Part shown: positions 26,130-36,007 of the stretch, piece by piece
Position numbering within the stretch: position 1 is the stretch's first letter
Layout: each line of letters begins with the position of its first letter
NCBI RefSeq assembly: GCF_016863115.1
Contig: NZ_BOOG01000004.1
Coordinates: 1-64,000, forward strand
Source of the DNA: Sphaerimonospora thailandensis
GTDB lineage: Bacteria > Actinomycetota > Actinomycetes > Streptosporangiales > Streptosporangiaceae
Direction of reading: 5' to 3'
DNA: 64,000 nucleotides
The notes under the pieces: model-generated
Databases searched by the model: none
What the model was told of the DNA's origin: nothing
The model's input: only the letters and a program-made list of their open reading frames with translations
Position numbers and translations under genes: made by a program

Positions 26130-29100
26130 TCACCACAGGGTGCCTTTCTCGTCGCCGGCCTTCGGCTTCCCACGGCCGGCCTTCTTGCCGGGCTTGTCGT
26201 GGAGGCCCTTCGCGACCTCTTCGGCGTAGCGCTCGTGGTTGAGCTCAAGGAGCCGGTCGACAAGCTCGCGTTGCACGGCAGGGCCGACCGTGTAGCGGAT
26301 CTCGCGCCCGACGGGATGATGGCCGTGGTCGAGTTCGTCGATCAGATCGTCCCAGCCATAGGCCCGGCAGACCGCCTCATCGATCGCCTTGTGGATCGCG
26401 CGTAGCGTGACGATGTCCTCGTCGGTGTTCGCCGGATCGTTGACCATGTTGTAGGTCGCGGTGAGCCCCGCCTCCCGCGACAGCATGAGCTCCCGCCGGA
26501 ACCTGTCCAGCCGCTCCCCCAGCTCCCGCATCCCCTGCGTCAGCTCCGGCAGCGAAAGCGTCTCGAACACATCCGAGGGCGTGTACCGAAGATCGGCCTT
26601 CATCGAAGACGCCCGCGCACGCGCCCACCAGTAATGCGGCGCACTCGACAGCAGCGCCAGCACCGCCGTGTCATCCGTCGCGAACACTCCAAGCGCGTGT
26701 GAGAAGACCTGACCGGTCGGCACCATGACCGGCATCACGACCTTGCTGACAAGCGTGATCACAACGACCCGCTCCAGCCCTGCGATGGCCTCGTAGAGCT
26801 TCGGCGCTCGTTCCGCAAACTGCCACCAGCGTTCGCGGCGAACCTTGCGGTTGTTGCTGTCTCGCTCGGGCTTCACTAGACGCAGTACCTGATCGTACGG
26901 CTCTGTATAGGTCTTGGCCTGCCACTCCTCCATATCGTAAAAGTTGATGACCCAGCGACTTCCTGAGTAATCCGGCCGGGAGTTCAGATCCTGTCCGTTC
27001 AGGTATGGATAGAGCACTTCTTCGTTCCGCGATTCGCTCGCGATCATCGCCTTCGCAACCTCGGGATTCATCGTGAAACCTAGACCGAGGATGTTCGAGC
27101 CCTGGAACGACCGCCCTCCGTTAGCCATTAATCGGTAAGGATTACCGGCAACCCTAGACGCCGGATCCAGAGACGGGGTGATGGCTGTAACCGCGACTCC
27201 GTCCGCAATTCTCTCGGCCTTTTCACTGACCACGGATCGGCTGGACCAGACGGCGCAGTACTCCAAGACTGCGCTCTTCGAGGGCCACGGCTTGCTCTTC
27301 ACCGCTTGGCGAATCGTCACACCACTTGCCACGAGCTGGTCAAGGCCTACTTCGCGGGTGTCACCCTGAGCGAGGGTGTTGGTGGCGATCAGACCAGTCT
27401 GACCCGCTGGATTGAGCAGGTTGTGCGCGCGCAACACGAAGTACGCCACCAGGTCGGCACTGCCGCGTGCCCCTCTCCCGATCGCCTCGACCAGGTACTC
27501 GCGGTAGGCCACGCCCATCGTGCCGGTGAGCTTCTGCCCGCCAAGAAAGGGTGGGTTGCCGATAACCGCGTCGAAGCCGGGGCCGTGGGGGCGCTTCTGC
27601 TTGTCGTCTTCGAAGACCTCGGGGAAGACGAGCGGCCAGTGGATGGGCTGGCGGTCGAAGGAGCCGGGCACGTGGTCTTTGTTCAGCCACTCCTTGCGCT
27701 GCTCGCGGGCCTCGACCTCGGCGCCGGCCAATCCCTCGGTGATGCGGCGGACGTAGTCGGCGGCGGCGATCGAGCCGTCGCGCAGGCCGGTGTCTCCCCT
27801 GCCCGCGCACGCAAGAGCCGCGCCCACGGCGAGGTCGGCGAACAGCCGAGCCTGGGACGTCTTCAGTTCGGCGTCGGCCAGCACGCTGCGCTTCTCCGCC
27901 AGGGCGGCCATCGGGTCCTTGCCGAGCTTGATGTCGGCGAGCGCACGGCGTTGGGTGGCGACCTCGCGCACCAGGTCACGGGCGCCCACGGCGAAGTTCC
28001 GCAGGGCACGCTTCTCGTGGATCTCGCGGCCCCGCTTGGGGTTCATGTGCATCACTTCGAACTGGTCGAGCGAGGTGATGCCGAGCAGCGAATCACCGCA
28101 GACGAGCCGGTCGTCAAGGAACGTGAACGGGCGTTCGTTGTCCATCGAGACGAGCCAGAGCGACAGCTTGGCCATCTCGACCGCCATCGGGTTGATGTCC
28201 GCGCCATAGAGACAGCGCTCGATGATCTGCCGGGTCGCCTCGACGACCACCGGGTCCTGGTCGGTGTCGGCCGTACGGGCCGCGGCCGCGTCGCCGGCCA
28301 GGTAGGCCGCCGCCCGCTCGTCGCCTTCGCGTGACCAGGCCTCGACGAGATGGCGGGCGAGATACCGAGCTGCGGCGACCAGGAAGGCGGCCGAGCCCAT
28401 GGCGATGTCGGCGACCTTGAGCCGCAGGATCTCCGCGCTCGACTTCGGCTGCCACTGGGAGCGGTCCGCCGTCTGGAGCGGCCCGACCCGGTAGACCAGC
28501 GGCTCCAGCGCTCCCTCCACGACCTGCTCGGCGAGGAACCGCGGGGTGTAGTGGGTGCCGGTGTTCTTGCGCAGCGCCGACTCCGTGACGTACAGCGCGC
28601 CGGGCAGGATGACCATGGGCAGCTCGCGCAGGTCGAAGCGGATGATCCCGTAGAACGGCAGCAGCCGCTCGGCCAGGTCGCGGTCGCCGCCGGTCACGGC
28701 CAGCAGCTTCCGGAGCGCCGCGTCGCTGTCCGCCTCGGCCCTGCCCGCCTCAGCCATCGGGGCGAGCCGCTTCGCGATGGCGGCGGCCGTACCGATGCCG
28801 GAGGGCTTGTACAGCTCGGCCAGCTTCGCCGCGAGGCCGTTCCCCGCTGAGGCCCCCGCTGAGGCCCCGGCCGAGGCGGCGAGCCGTTCCAGGTGGGTGA
28901 GCTCGACCTCCTCCTCCAGGCCGGGCTTGCCGACGAGGCCGACCACGGTGTCGGTCGCCCGGTGTCCGTCGAAGGAGAGCAGGCCCTCGTAGACGTACCC
29001 GATCTGCTCGACGTCCAGGGCGCGGAAGCTCAGCCTGCGCCGCTCGCGGGCCCTGCCCGAGCCGATCTGGACGTACTGCACGGCCTTGAGCATGTGCAGC

Positions 29101-30266
29101 ACGGTCCGGTCGTCGATGGAGAGCGGCAGCCAGGCGTGGACGTCGGGGTCGAACATCGAGCCGTCGTGGGCGTGCATCCTCAGGCGGGGGTGGTCGACGC
29201 CCGCGTAGACCACGTTGAAGAGCGCGAGCAGCCGGTGCCAGGCGGCCTGGGTCTGCTCCAGGTCGTTCTCGCTGCCTTCGATGACCATCTGCTCCAGCTC
29301 GGCGCACAGGCCCCCGGCGGAGTAGGCGGCGGCGTAGAGCTCGTTGTCGGCAGGCAGCAGACCGCGTTCCTCGGCGAAGAGCAGGAACACGATCCGCATC
29401 ATGACGGTGACCGCGCCGCGGTAGACCTCGTGCGCGGCGACGTCGCCGATGCCCGCACCGCCGGCCGCGCGGTCACGGGCGTCGGCGCGGCCGATGGCGG
29501 CGACGAGCAGCTCGACGGCCTGACGCACCTGGACGCCCAGCGCCTCGGTGATGTCCTCCTGGCTGTCCAGGCTGGCCCGCAGCAGCGCGGGCGGCGTCTC
29601 CTCTTCGGGCACGGAGAAGAAGCGGGCGCGCTTGAGCAGCGAGACGAACGCCCGGACCACGTCGCGCTCGGCCGCCTCCGGCCACGAGATGGCGTCGAAG
29701 ACGGCGGTCGTGGTGACGCCGCCCCGGGGTGCCCAGATGAGGGTCCACCAACGGCCGTCGGTGACCAGGCCGAGCTCGACGCCGTGGTGCCGGCAGAGCT
29801 GGGCCAGCCGGTCGGCCGGGGTGGCGGCCCAGGCGTCCCCCTTGATCCGGGCCGTCGGCCGGCCTTCGCAGATCATGCCGATCAGCCGTACGCTGTCCGG
29901 CTTGATCTCTTCACCCGACTCGCTGGGGTCGACCAGGGCGAAGTCGGGGACGAGCTGGGTGTCGTGCTGCGGCACGTCGACGGCCAGCGCGTCGAGGCCG
30001 CGGATGTGCAGCGCGTCCTGCCAGCCGAGCAGGTCGCGCAGGCCGTACAGGATCCAGTCGTCGACGAGGCCCCCGGCCTGCCACGTCCCGTGTTCGAGGC
30101 GCAGCCGCTCGCGGGCCTCCCTGTCGAGCGGATCGAGCGACGGCCAGGTGCGGCGCAGGACCGGGAGCGACAGGAACGGCCCGGACACCTCGACGAGACT
30201 CAGCCAGTCCTGGTGCACGCGGTTCGCGTCGGGCTGCTTGCGCCGGCCGGTCGCCTGGCTGCTCAT
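26130..30266 (-). CDS. drmMI: DISARM DrmMI, Eco57I-type N6-adenine DNA methyltransferase
   Basis: This 1,378-residue methylase has motif I as DIAMGSAAFLVAAARYL near residue 624, then YGADINPMAVEMAKLSLWLV, and catalytic NPPFLGGQKLTG near residue 905, all intact. The N-terminal 580 residues are typical of the large class that combines a recognition/regulatory region with the methylase. The C-terminus is Lys/Gly rich (KPGKKAGRGKPKAGDEKG). The ATG overlaps the drmD stop (ATGA). In class 1 DISARM this enzyme marks host DNA so that it is spared. Position between drmD and drmA and the presence of NPPF support the name. Confidence 0.9.
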   Translation of the reverse strand: MSSQATGRRKQPDANRVHQDWLSLVEVSGPFLSLPVLRRTWPSLDPLDREARERLRLEHGTWQAGGLVDDWILYGLRDLLGWQDALHIRGLDALAVDVPQHDTQLVPDFALVDPSESGEEIKPDSVRLIGMICEGRPTARIKGDAWAATPADRLAQLCRHHGVELGLVTDGRWWTLIWAPRGGVTTTAVFDAISWPEAAERDVVRAFVSLLKRARFFSVPEEETPPALLRASLDSQEDITEALGVQVRQAVELLVAAIGRADARDRAAGGAGIGDVAAHEVYRGAVTVMMRIVFLLFAEERGLLPADNELYAAAYSAGGLCAELEQMVIEGSENDLEQTQAAWHRLLALFNVVYAGVDHPRLRMHAHDGSMFDPDVHAWLPLSIDDRTVLHMLKAVQYVQIGSGRARERRRLSFRALDVEQIGYVYEGLLSFDGHRATDTVVGLVGKPGLEEEVELTHLERLAASAGASAGASAGNGLAAKLAELYKPSGIGTAAAIAKRLAPMAEAGRAEADSDAALRKLLAVTGGDRDLAERLLPFYGIIRFDLRELPMVILPGALYVTESALRKNTGTHYTPRFLAEQVVEGALEPLVYRVGPLQTADRSQWQPKSSAEILRLKVADIAMGSAAFLVAAARYLARHLVEAWSREGDERAAAYLAGDAAAARTADTDQDPVVVEATRQIIERCLYGADINPMAVEMAKLSLWLVSMDNERPFTFLDDRLVCGDSLLGITSLDQFEVMHMNPKRGREIHEKRALRNFAVGARDLVREVATQRRALADIKLGKDPMAALAEKRSVLADAELKTSQARLFADLAVGAALACAGRGDTGLRDGSIAAADYVRRITEGLAGAEVEAREQRKEWLNKDHVPGSFDRQPIHWPLVFPEVFEDDKQKRPHGPGFDAVIGNPPFLGGQKLTGTMGVAYREYLVEAIGRGARGSADLVAYFVLRAHNLLNPAGQTGLIATNTLAQGDTREVGLDQLVASGVTIRQAVKSKPWPSKSAVLEYCAVWSSRSVVSEKAERIADGVAVTAITPSLDPASRVAGNPYRLMANGGRSFQGSNILGLGFTMNPEVAKAMIASESRNEEVLYPYLNGQDLNSRPDYSGSRWVINFYDMEEWQAKTYTEPYDQVLRLVKPERDSNNRKVRRERWWQFAERAPKLYEAIAGLERVVVITLVSKVVMPVMVPTGQVFSHALGVFATDDTAVLALLSSAPHYWWARARASSMKADLRYTPSDVFETLSLPELTQGMRELGERLDRFRRELMLSREAGLTATYNMVNDPANTDEDIVTLRAIHKAIDEAVCRAYGWDDLIDELDHGHHPVGREIRYTVGPAVQRELVDRLLELNHERYAEEVAKGLHDKPGKKAGRGKPKAGDEKGTLW

Positions 30267-33200
30267 CGGGAGGCCTCCTGCCTGGGGACGACGAAGATCA
30301 CGGCTACGGGGAAGATGTGCTCCTGGGGGTCGCGGTAGCGGGCCGCGATGGCCTCCTGCTCCCGCCGGCGCTCCTCGGACAGCCGGTCGAGGCGCGCCCG
30401 CCAGGATTCACGGTCGCGCCGGTACTGCTTGAGCTCCTGCTCGTCCTTGGTGGCCTCGATGCGGCTGAACAGCGCGTCGTCTTCTGCGTTCTCGGCGAGC
30501 TTGGCGCGCAGCGTGGCCGCGAACCGGTCGAGGTTGGCGGCGATGCGGCTCTGCTCGGCCTCCTGCCGCTTGGCGAGCAGGTTCTCCAGCGACTCGCGGC
30601 GGGTCTTCACCCGGGCGTCGATGGCGTCGATGAGGCCGGGCCGCATCCTCTGCCAGCTGTCGGCCAAGTGCCGGTGGAGGTGCGGGGAGGCGGGCAGCCC
30701 CTGGGTGAGGGCCCGGTCGAGGATGCCGCGGAGCGTGCCCAGGGTGTCGAGCCTGCGGAACCGGCCGCTCTGCTGCGCCCAGCCCCCGGCGTAAAGCACC
30801 TCCTCGTGCAGCCGGACGCCGTCGCCGCCGACGAGGACGTACCGCGCGTAGGCGCCGATGAGCGTCGTCTCCAGTGCGGGGTCGTCGCTGACCACGGCGG
30901 TCACCCGGTGCAGGCCGATGTCCGGGTTCGACACGGCGGCGCGCAGCAGCCGGGTCGACATGGCGACCAGCGGGTGGTTGAGATGGGCCAGCACGACGTC
31001 GTCGCGCAGCTCCCCGACCACCGCGGGGTCGAACGTGATCGGACGCTGCCGGGGCGGCTCGCCGACCTTGGAGATCTTCTCGAGGAGCCCGGCGGCCGCC
31101 CGTTCCCACGAGCCGGTCAGCGGAGGGACCTCGAAGAGCCCCTCGGTGAGGTGCCTCTCATCCAGGTGCGGCTTCAGCGGCTGCTGGCGGGCGAGATCCA
31201 GCGCGGTGTCCACGACCCGCTTGACGCTCCGCGGGGTGATCCTCAGCTCGCTGATCGTCTCGTCGAGGTTGGCCCGCAGCTTCCTGACCTGCTCACCGAC
31301 GTTGGCCTCGACCGGGACGTCCTCCTTGGGCGCGACCCGGTCGATGTCGTCGATGCCGACGTCCTCGCCGAGCATCCGGCGCTGGACGCGCTCGGAGATG
31401 ACGACGTTGACCGGGCCCAGGTCCTTCTGCTGCTGGGCGACCTTCTCGGCGATCCGGGCGAGGAACTCCAGGTCGGCCTCGTAGGAGTCGACGGCCGTGT
31501 CCCAGCCGGTGCCGACGAAGTGCCGGATGTCCGGGGTGTGCTGCTGGCCGTACCGGTCGACCCGGCCGATGCGCTGCTCAAGTTTGTTGGGGTTGAACGG
31601 GATGTCGTAGTTGATCAGCCGGTGGCAGTGGTTCTGCAGGTCGATGCCTTCGCCGGCCGCGTCGGTGGCGAGCAGGATCCGCACCTCGTACTCTGTGGGG
31701 TCCTTCTGGAAGGCCTGCCGTACGTGCTCGCGATCATCGGCGGCCATGCCCCCGTGGAGGAGGGCGAGGCGGTCGCCGCCGAGGCCCTCCTGATGGAGGA
31801 GGTCGGCCAGCCAGGTCTGGGTGTCGCGATATTCGGTGAAGACCACGACGCGCTCGTTGGTCCAGTGCCGGTCGGGCCGGCAGACGGCCTTCAGGTAGTT
31901 GATGAGCTCCTGGGCCTTGGCGTCCGGCCGCACGGCGTGCTTCTGCGCCCAGCGCCGCATCTTCTCCAGCAGCTCGATCTCCTGCTCCGTGGCGCCCTCC
32001 TGGAGGGGATGCGCCCGGTTGACCGCGTCGTCCTCGGCCTCCGCGAGGGACTCGTCGTCGAGGGTGGCGGTGTAGTCGGCGAACTCCTCGACCCACTCGG
32101 GAACCTCGTCTGATTCGTCGGCCATGGCGGCCACGGCGGACACGGCCGCCGCTTTGGCGCTGACCGTGTCGAGGTAGACGCCGACGGTGTGGAGGAAGGC
32201 CGCCGGGCTGGAGAAGAGCCGCTTCTTCAGCAGCAGGGTGACGAGGTCGGCGGCCCTGCGTCCCTTGGTCCTGGTGAGGCGCTTCTTGCGGGCCGCGGCG
32301 AACTGCTTGAGCAGTTCGTGGATCTCCCGCTCGTCCTGGGGATAGAGCACCGGGATGGCCCGTGCGCCGCGTTCCTTGAACCGCTTGGAGCCGTCGCCGT
32401 TGACGATGTCACGCTTGAGCCGCCGGACGACGGTGTCCGTCACCGCGGCCGCGTCGGGGTCGACACCCCGGGCGAACCGCTGGTCGTCGAGCGTCTCCAG
32501 CAGTGCCGTGAACGACGCCTGGTAGCCGTTGTGCGGCGTGGCCGACAGGAAGAGCCGGTGGGTGAAGTGCGGTGCGAGCCGACGGATGAGCTTGGTCTGC
32601 TGGGAGTCGACCGCGTAGACCTGCTTGGGCGCGGCCGGGGCGACATGGTGCGCCTCATCGAGGATGAGCAGGTCGAACTCGCGCCTGTCTCCGGACGGGT
32701 CGAGCACCTCGTCGAGGAGCCGCTGCGCCTTCTGCCCCCGCAACCAGGGCAGGCTGACGATGGTCAGCGGGTAGACCTCGAAGGGATTGGCCGCGCTTCC
32801 GTGGCTGCGGCGGACGACCGCGCAGCGTTCGGCGTCGATGATCGTGAAGTCGAGGCCGAACTTCTCGGCCATCTCGTCCTTCCACTTGAGCGTGAGCCCC
32901 GCCGGACACACGATCATGATGCGTCTGGCCCGGTGCCTGAGCAGCAGCTCCTGGGCGACCAGGCCCGCTTCGATGGTCTTTCCCAGGCCGACGTCGTCGG
33001 CGAGCAGGAGGTTCACCCGAGGCGCGTCGACCGCCCGGGCGACCGGCTCAAGCTGGTAGTCCTCGATGGCGACGCCGGAGCGGAACGGCGCCTGCAGCGT
33101 CCTGACGTCCGCCGAGGTGACCGCCGACCAGCGGATCGCGTCAAGAAAGGCCGCGAGACGCGCAGGCGGGTCGAAGTCCGTCACTTCCGGCAGCGAGCCG

Positions 33201-33397
33201 CTCGGCAGGATGCGCCTGCCGGGCTCGGCCTCCCAGATGACCTCGAGAGTGTGGCCGTAACGTCCGTCCTCGACGCTCTGCAGGCTCACCAGGCTGCTGC
33301 TCTCGCCGGCCTCGACCTCGCTGACCACCCACCGCTGACCACGGACGGCGACCAGCGCCCCGATGGTCGGCTTCTCCGACGTCACGCTCGTCACCAT
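30263..33397 (-). CDS. drmD: DISARM DrmD, SNF2-family helicase
   Basis: This 1,044-residue Swi2/Snf2-like ATPase has motif I DDVGLGKTIEAGL near residue 137, motif II DEAH near 245, motif III FLSATPHNG, motif V DAAGEGIDLQ near 582 and motif VI EQRIGRVDRYGQ near 612. A coiled, charged tail (EERRREQEAIAARYRDPQEH) closes the protein. DrmD together with DrmMI defines class 1 DISARM. The ATG at 33397 is preceded by GAGGAG. It is the first gene of the leftward operon; transcription presumably starts in the 33398-33646 gap, which also contains a palindrome. Confidence 0.92.
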   Translation of the reverse strand: MVTSVTSEKPTIGALVAVRGQRWVVSEVEAGESSSLVSLQSVEDGRYGHTLEVIWEAEPGRRILPSGSLPEVTDFDPPARLAAFLDAIRWSAVTSADVRTLQAPFRSGVAIEDYQLEPVARAVDAPRVNLLLADDVGLGKTIEAGLVAQELLLRHRARRIMIVCPAGLTLKWKDEMAEKFGLDFTIIDAERCAVVRRSHGSAANPFEVYPLTIVSLPWLRGQKAQRLLDEVLDPSGDRREFDLLILDEAHHVAPAAPKQVYAVDSQQTKLIRRLAPHFTHRLFLSATPHNGYQASFTALLETLDDQRFARGVDPDAAAVTDTVVRRLKRDIVNGDGSKRFKERGARAIPVLYPQDEREIHELLKQFAAARKKRLTRTKGRRAADLVTLLLKKRLFSSPAAFLHTVGVYLDTVSAKAAAVSAVAAMADESDEVPEWVEEFADYTATLDDESLAEAEDDAVNRAHPLQEGATEQEIELLEKMRRWAQKHAVRPDAKAQELINYLKAVCRPDRHWTNERVVVFTEYRDTQTWLADLLHQEGLGGDRLALLHGGMAADDREHVRQAFQKDPTEYEVRILLATDAAGEGIDLQNHCHRLINYDIPFNPNKLEQRIGRVDRYGQQHTPDIRHFVGTGWDTAVDSYEADLEFLARIAEKVAQQQKDLGPVNVVISERVQRRMLGEDVGIDDIDRVAPKEDVPVEANVGEQVRKLRANLDETISELRITPRSVKRVVDTALDLARQQPLKPHLDERHLTEGLFEVPPLTGSWERAAAGLLEKISKVGEPPRQRPITFDPAVVGELRDDVVLAHLNHPLVAMSTRLLRAAVSNPDIGLHRVTAVVSDDPALETTLIGAYARYVLVGGDGVRLHEEVLYAGGWAQQSGRFRRLDTLGTLRGILDRALTQGLPASPHLHRHLADSWQRMRPGLIDAIDARVKTRRESLENLLAKRQEAEQSRIAANLDRFAATLRAKLAENAEDDALFSRIEATKDEQELKQYRRDRESWRARLDRLSEERRREQEAIAARYRDPQEHIFPVAVIFVVPRQEASR

Positions 33398-33470
33398 TCA
33401 GCTCCTCGCCAAGGGCCCGATCCAGATCAGGCTGCTCGGGAACGGTCCCCAAAGTTTGTGCGCTGGAATC

Positions 33471-33487
33471 TACGGCACTTTGCCGTA
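33471..33487. promoter_or_regulatory. perfect palindrome upstream of drmD (candidate operator)
   Basis: TACGGCA-CTT-TGCCGTA is an exact 7+3+7 inverted repeat, 74 bases upstream of the drmD start and 160 bases before the divergent 690-residue gene. It is well placed for a repressor controlling either side; the HTH-methylase fusion is one possible binder. Confidence 0.5.
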
Positions 33488-33511
33488 CGCTGTCCACAGT
33501 TTCAACTTAAC

Positions 33512-33541
33512 TTGTGCACCGGCTTCACAATTTGATCTAAT
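33512..33541 (+). promoter_or_regulatory. weak promoter candidate for the 690-residue gene
   Basis: TTGTGC (33512-33517) and TCTAAT (33536-33541) are separated by 18 bases. The -10 hexamer is one base from consensus but the -35 is poor. The surrounding 33490-33545 is AT-rich for this genome. Confidence 0.3.
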
Positions 33542-33646
33542 TGGGGTCCCTGCACCAAGTCGCGCGACGGCACCCCGTCCGGTTAACTCCCAGCACGAGA
33601 CGCCCGCCGTGCCCGGACGTACCAACCGACGCCCCAGTGACGATAG

Positions 33647-35719
33647 GTGAAAGTGACCTCTGCCATGCCCTCCGATGCGACCAGGCTCTATCAGGCCGTC
33701 CTGCGCGACGTACGCGCCCCGATCTCGATCCGGCTGCGCCGCGCGTTCTCCGAGTGGACGGTCGGCAAAGGGTTTCCGCCCGCCAACCCCGGAAGCGCTC
33801 TGGTGGAGCACGAGGCGAACGGCGCCCGCCTTCGGATGGAGCGGCGCGTCGACTGCGGGCGGTACGTGCTGGACGAGCCGTGCGACGGCGGCACGCTCCG
33901 CACCAGGGTCACCTACACCGAGTCGGTGCCGGGCATGACCGGCTGGGTCCTGGTCACCGTCGACCAGCACGGCGGCGACAACACGATGAACGGGGCTGCG
34001 CAGGGATCGACCCAGGGATCCGAACAGGGACCAGAACAGGGCTTCGCCCCGGGGTTCGTACCGGCCTACCTGCGGACCTCGAGGATCACCGACGGCGGGG
34101 TGCACCTGGAGGACAGCCCCGCCGTGGTCGACGAGCACGAGGTCCAGCGCCTCGTACACGCGCTGACCGAGCACCGGCGGCGGGTGCCCGTCGTGGTGGT
34201 GTCGGTCGACGCCAAAGACACCGACGCCGCCCGTTCCCGTGCGCGTTATCTGTCCACGGCGACGGCGGGCGCCGCGGTCGTGGCGCTGCTCGCCGACCTG
34301 CGGGCGCAGGACCGGTTCAACCAGGCCATGGGCGCCGGTCTCGGTGTGTTCGGCGGAGGCATCCGCACCTATGTCGCGCCGTTCGATCCAGCCGAGGAGC
34401 GGTATCCGTACCGCCATCTGCCGATGGGTGGGGCGCTGATCCGCGGCGAGGGTGAGCGGGCGCTGGACCGGGCGATCGACGGGATCATCGGCGAGACCGC
34501 ACGGCGCACCCCTCCGGAGGACGTGCAGAAGACGTTACGCGTGGTGAATCGGGTGCTGGCCGGCCGGGCGGAGCTGCGCGAGATCGCGGAAGCGGTCACG
34601 GCCCGCGGGCCGGCCGGCGATCCGGCCAAGGACGAGCTTTTCCGCCGGATGATGGCCAAGACGGTGCGGCCCGCGCCTCCGACCGCGGCGAAGGAACAGG
34701 CGACCAAGAACGGCGCCCCGCCCGAAGGTACGGAAACCTCGAAGCCGAGCGACCAGCCGCCGCTGAGCCCGTTGCCGAGCCCGTCGCCGGGTTCGGCGCC
34801 CTCTATGGTCTTCGACCCTGCGGGGCTCGCGCAGAGCGTGGCGGACACGGTCGTCAAGGAGCTGCGCACGGAACTGGAGTCGGCGCTGTCGCTCGCCCTC
34901 ACCTCAGGCAACTCGGGTGAGGAGTCGCGCGGCCTGTCCCGCGAGATCCGCACGCTCGCCGCCCACGTCGCCGGGCTGCGCGACCTGGTGATCGAGCGGC
35001 ACGGCGACGACGAACTACTCGACCAGGCCGAGGACGACGCCGACCGCCTCGCCCATGACATGGAGACACTGCGCGACGAACACCACCTCCTCCTCGAGGA
35101 ATACGCGGAGGCGGTCATCGACGTGCACCGGCTCACGGAACGCGTCCGCCACCTGGAACGCAAGCTCGCCGAGGCCGGGCGGCCGATGTACGGCGTGGCG
35201 GTGGAAGACGACCGCTTCGAACCCGCCAGCCTCGCGGAGACGCTGATCGAGGCCAGGCAGCGGCTGACCCACCTCGTCATCCTGGACACCGACGCCGCCG
35301 CCACCCGGCTCGATGTGCATCATCCGGCGCTGGCCCGCACCTGGGCCGTCAAGGCCTGGGACGCGCTTCGCGCTCTCGACGACTTCGCCGGGGCCCGATC
35401 GGCGGGCCGTTTCGCCGGGGGCTTCTACGAATGGTGCGCGAACGGCTCCCCCGGAAGGCACGTCATCCCCGTCGGAATGCTCTCCATGCGCGAGTCACAG
35501 TCCGTGACCAACCGGCCCAAGTTCAGCGATCCACGGACTTTCGACGTGCCGACGACGGTGGACCCCAGCGGCAGACTCCTCATGGAGGCGCACGTGAAGT
35601 TGCGCCCCGTGGGTTATCCGGCACCCCGGATGTACTTCCACGACGACGCGGGCGGCGCCACGGGCAAGATCTGGATCGGCTACCTCGGCGACCACCTCCC
35701 CAACACCCGGACCAACTGA
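33647..35719 (+). CDS. defence-island protein of unknown function with coiled coil
   Basis: I recognise the layout but no function. Residues 1-130 form an N-terminal domain; 165-275 form an alpha/beta domain (RRVPVVVVSVDAKD, GLGVFGGGIRTYVAPFDP, YPYRHLPM). A Pro/Ser linker lies near 370-385, a coiled coil at about 425-510, and a C-terminal domain ends with PAPRMYFHDDAGGATGKIWI and GYLGDHLPN. The last domain could have a RelE/HigB-like toxin fold; this is a low-confidence guess. The start may be GTG 33647 or ATG 33665. The extreme 3' end has a four-base deletion relative to a fragment near 40.25 kb, so the native C-terminus may have been longer. It is divergent from drmD. Confidence 0.7.
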   Translation: MKVTSAMPSDATRLYQAVLRDVRAPISIRLRRAFSEWTVGKGFPPANPGSALVEHEANGARLRMERRVDCGRYVLDEPCDGGTLRTRVTYTESVPGMTGWVLVTVDQHGGDNTMNGAAQGSTQGSEQGPEQGFAPGFVPAYLRTSRITDGGVHLEDSPAVVDEHEVQRLVHALTEHRRRVPVVVVSVDAKDTDAARSRARYLSTATAGAAVVALLADLRAQDRFNQAMGAGLGVFGGGIRTYVAPFDPAEERYPYRHLPMGGALIRGEGERALDRAIDGIIGETARRTPPEDVQKTLRVVNRVLAGRAELREIAEAVTARGPAGDPAKDELFRRMMAKTVRPAPPTAAKEQATKNGAPPEGTETSKPSDQPPLSPLPSPSPGSAPSMVFDPAGLAQSVADTVVKELRTELESALSLALTSGNSGEESRGLSREIRTLAAHVAGLRDLVIERHGDDELLDQAEDDADRLAHDMETLRDEHHLLLEEYAEAVIDVHRLTERVRHLERKLAEAGRPMYGVAVEDDRFEPASLAETLIEARQRLTHLVILDTDAAATRLDVHHPALARTWAVKAWDALRALDDFAGARSAGRFAGGFYEWCANGSPGRHVIPVGMLSMRESQSVTNRPKFSDPRTFDVPTTVDPSGRLLMEAHVKLRPVGYPAPRMYFHDDAGGATGKIWIGYLGDHLPNTRTN

Positions 35720-36007
35720 AACGCCGTCAGTCGAGTAGCCGGCGTGAAGGAAGGTAGCGGCCGCATGCAGCCTTCGACGACGAACACGTGACCGGTCTGG
35801 CCGGGCAGACCCTCGCCTTCACCCAGCCGTCGGGAGGCTCGGGCATTACAACCAACGAGAGAACATGCCTCTCAGCACCCGACTGCTCCTGACCGCGAGC
35901 GACCGCTGGCCGTGCTGCCATTGGCCTCATGAAGAACCCCAAGGCGCGGCCATAGACGCGTGGCCTGCTCGCTCACTTCCGTCTACCGGTGCCATACGGC
36001 ATGGCGC

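Noticed and set aside
35727-35942. Short minus-strand open frame between the 690-residue gene and the DUF397 gene
   Set aside because: No ribosome site, no recognisable motif and composition like antisense; I see no gene in 35720-36007.
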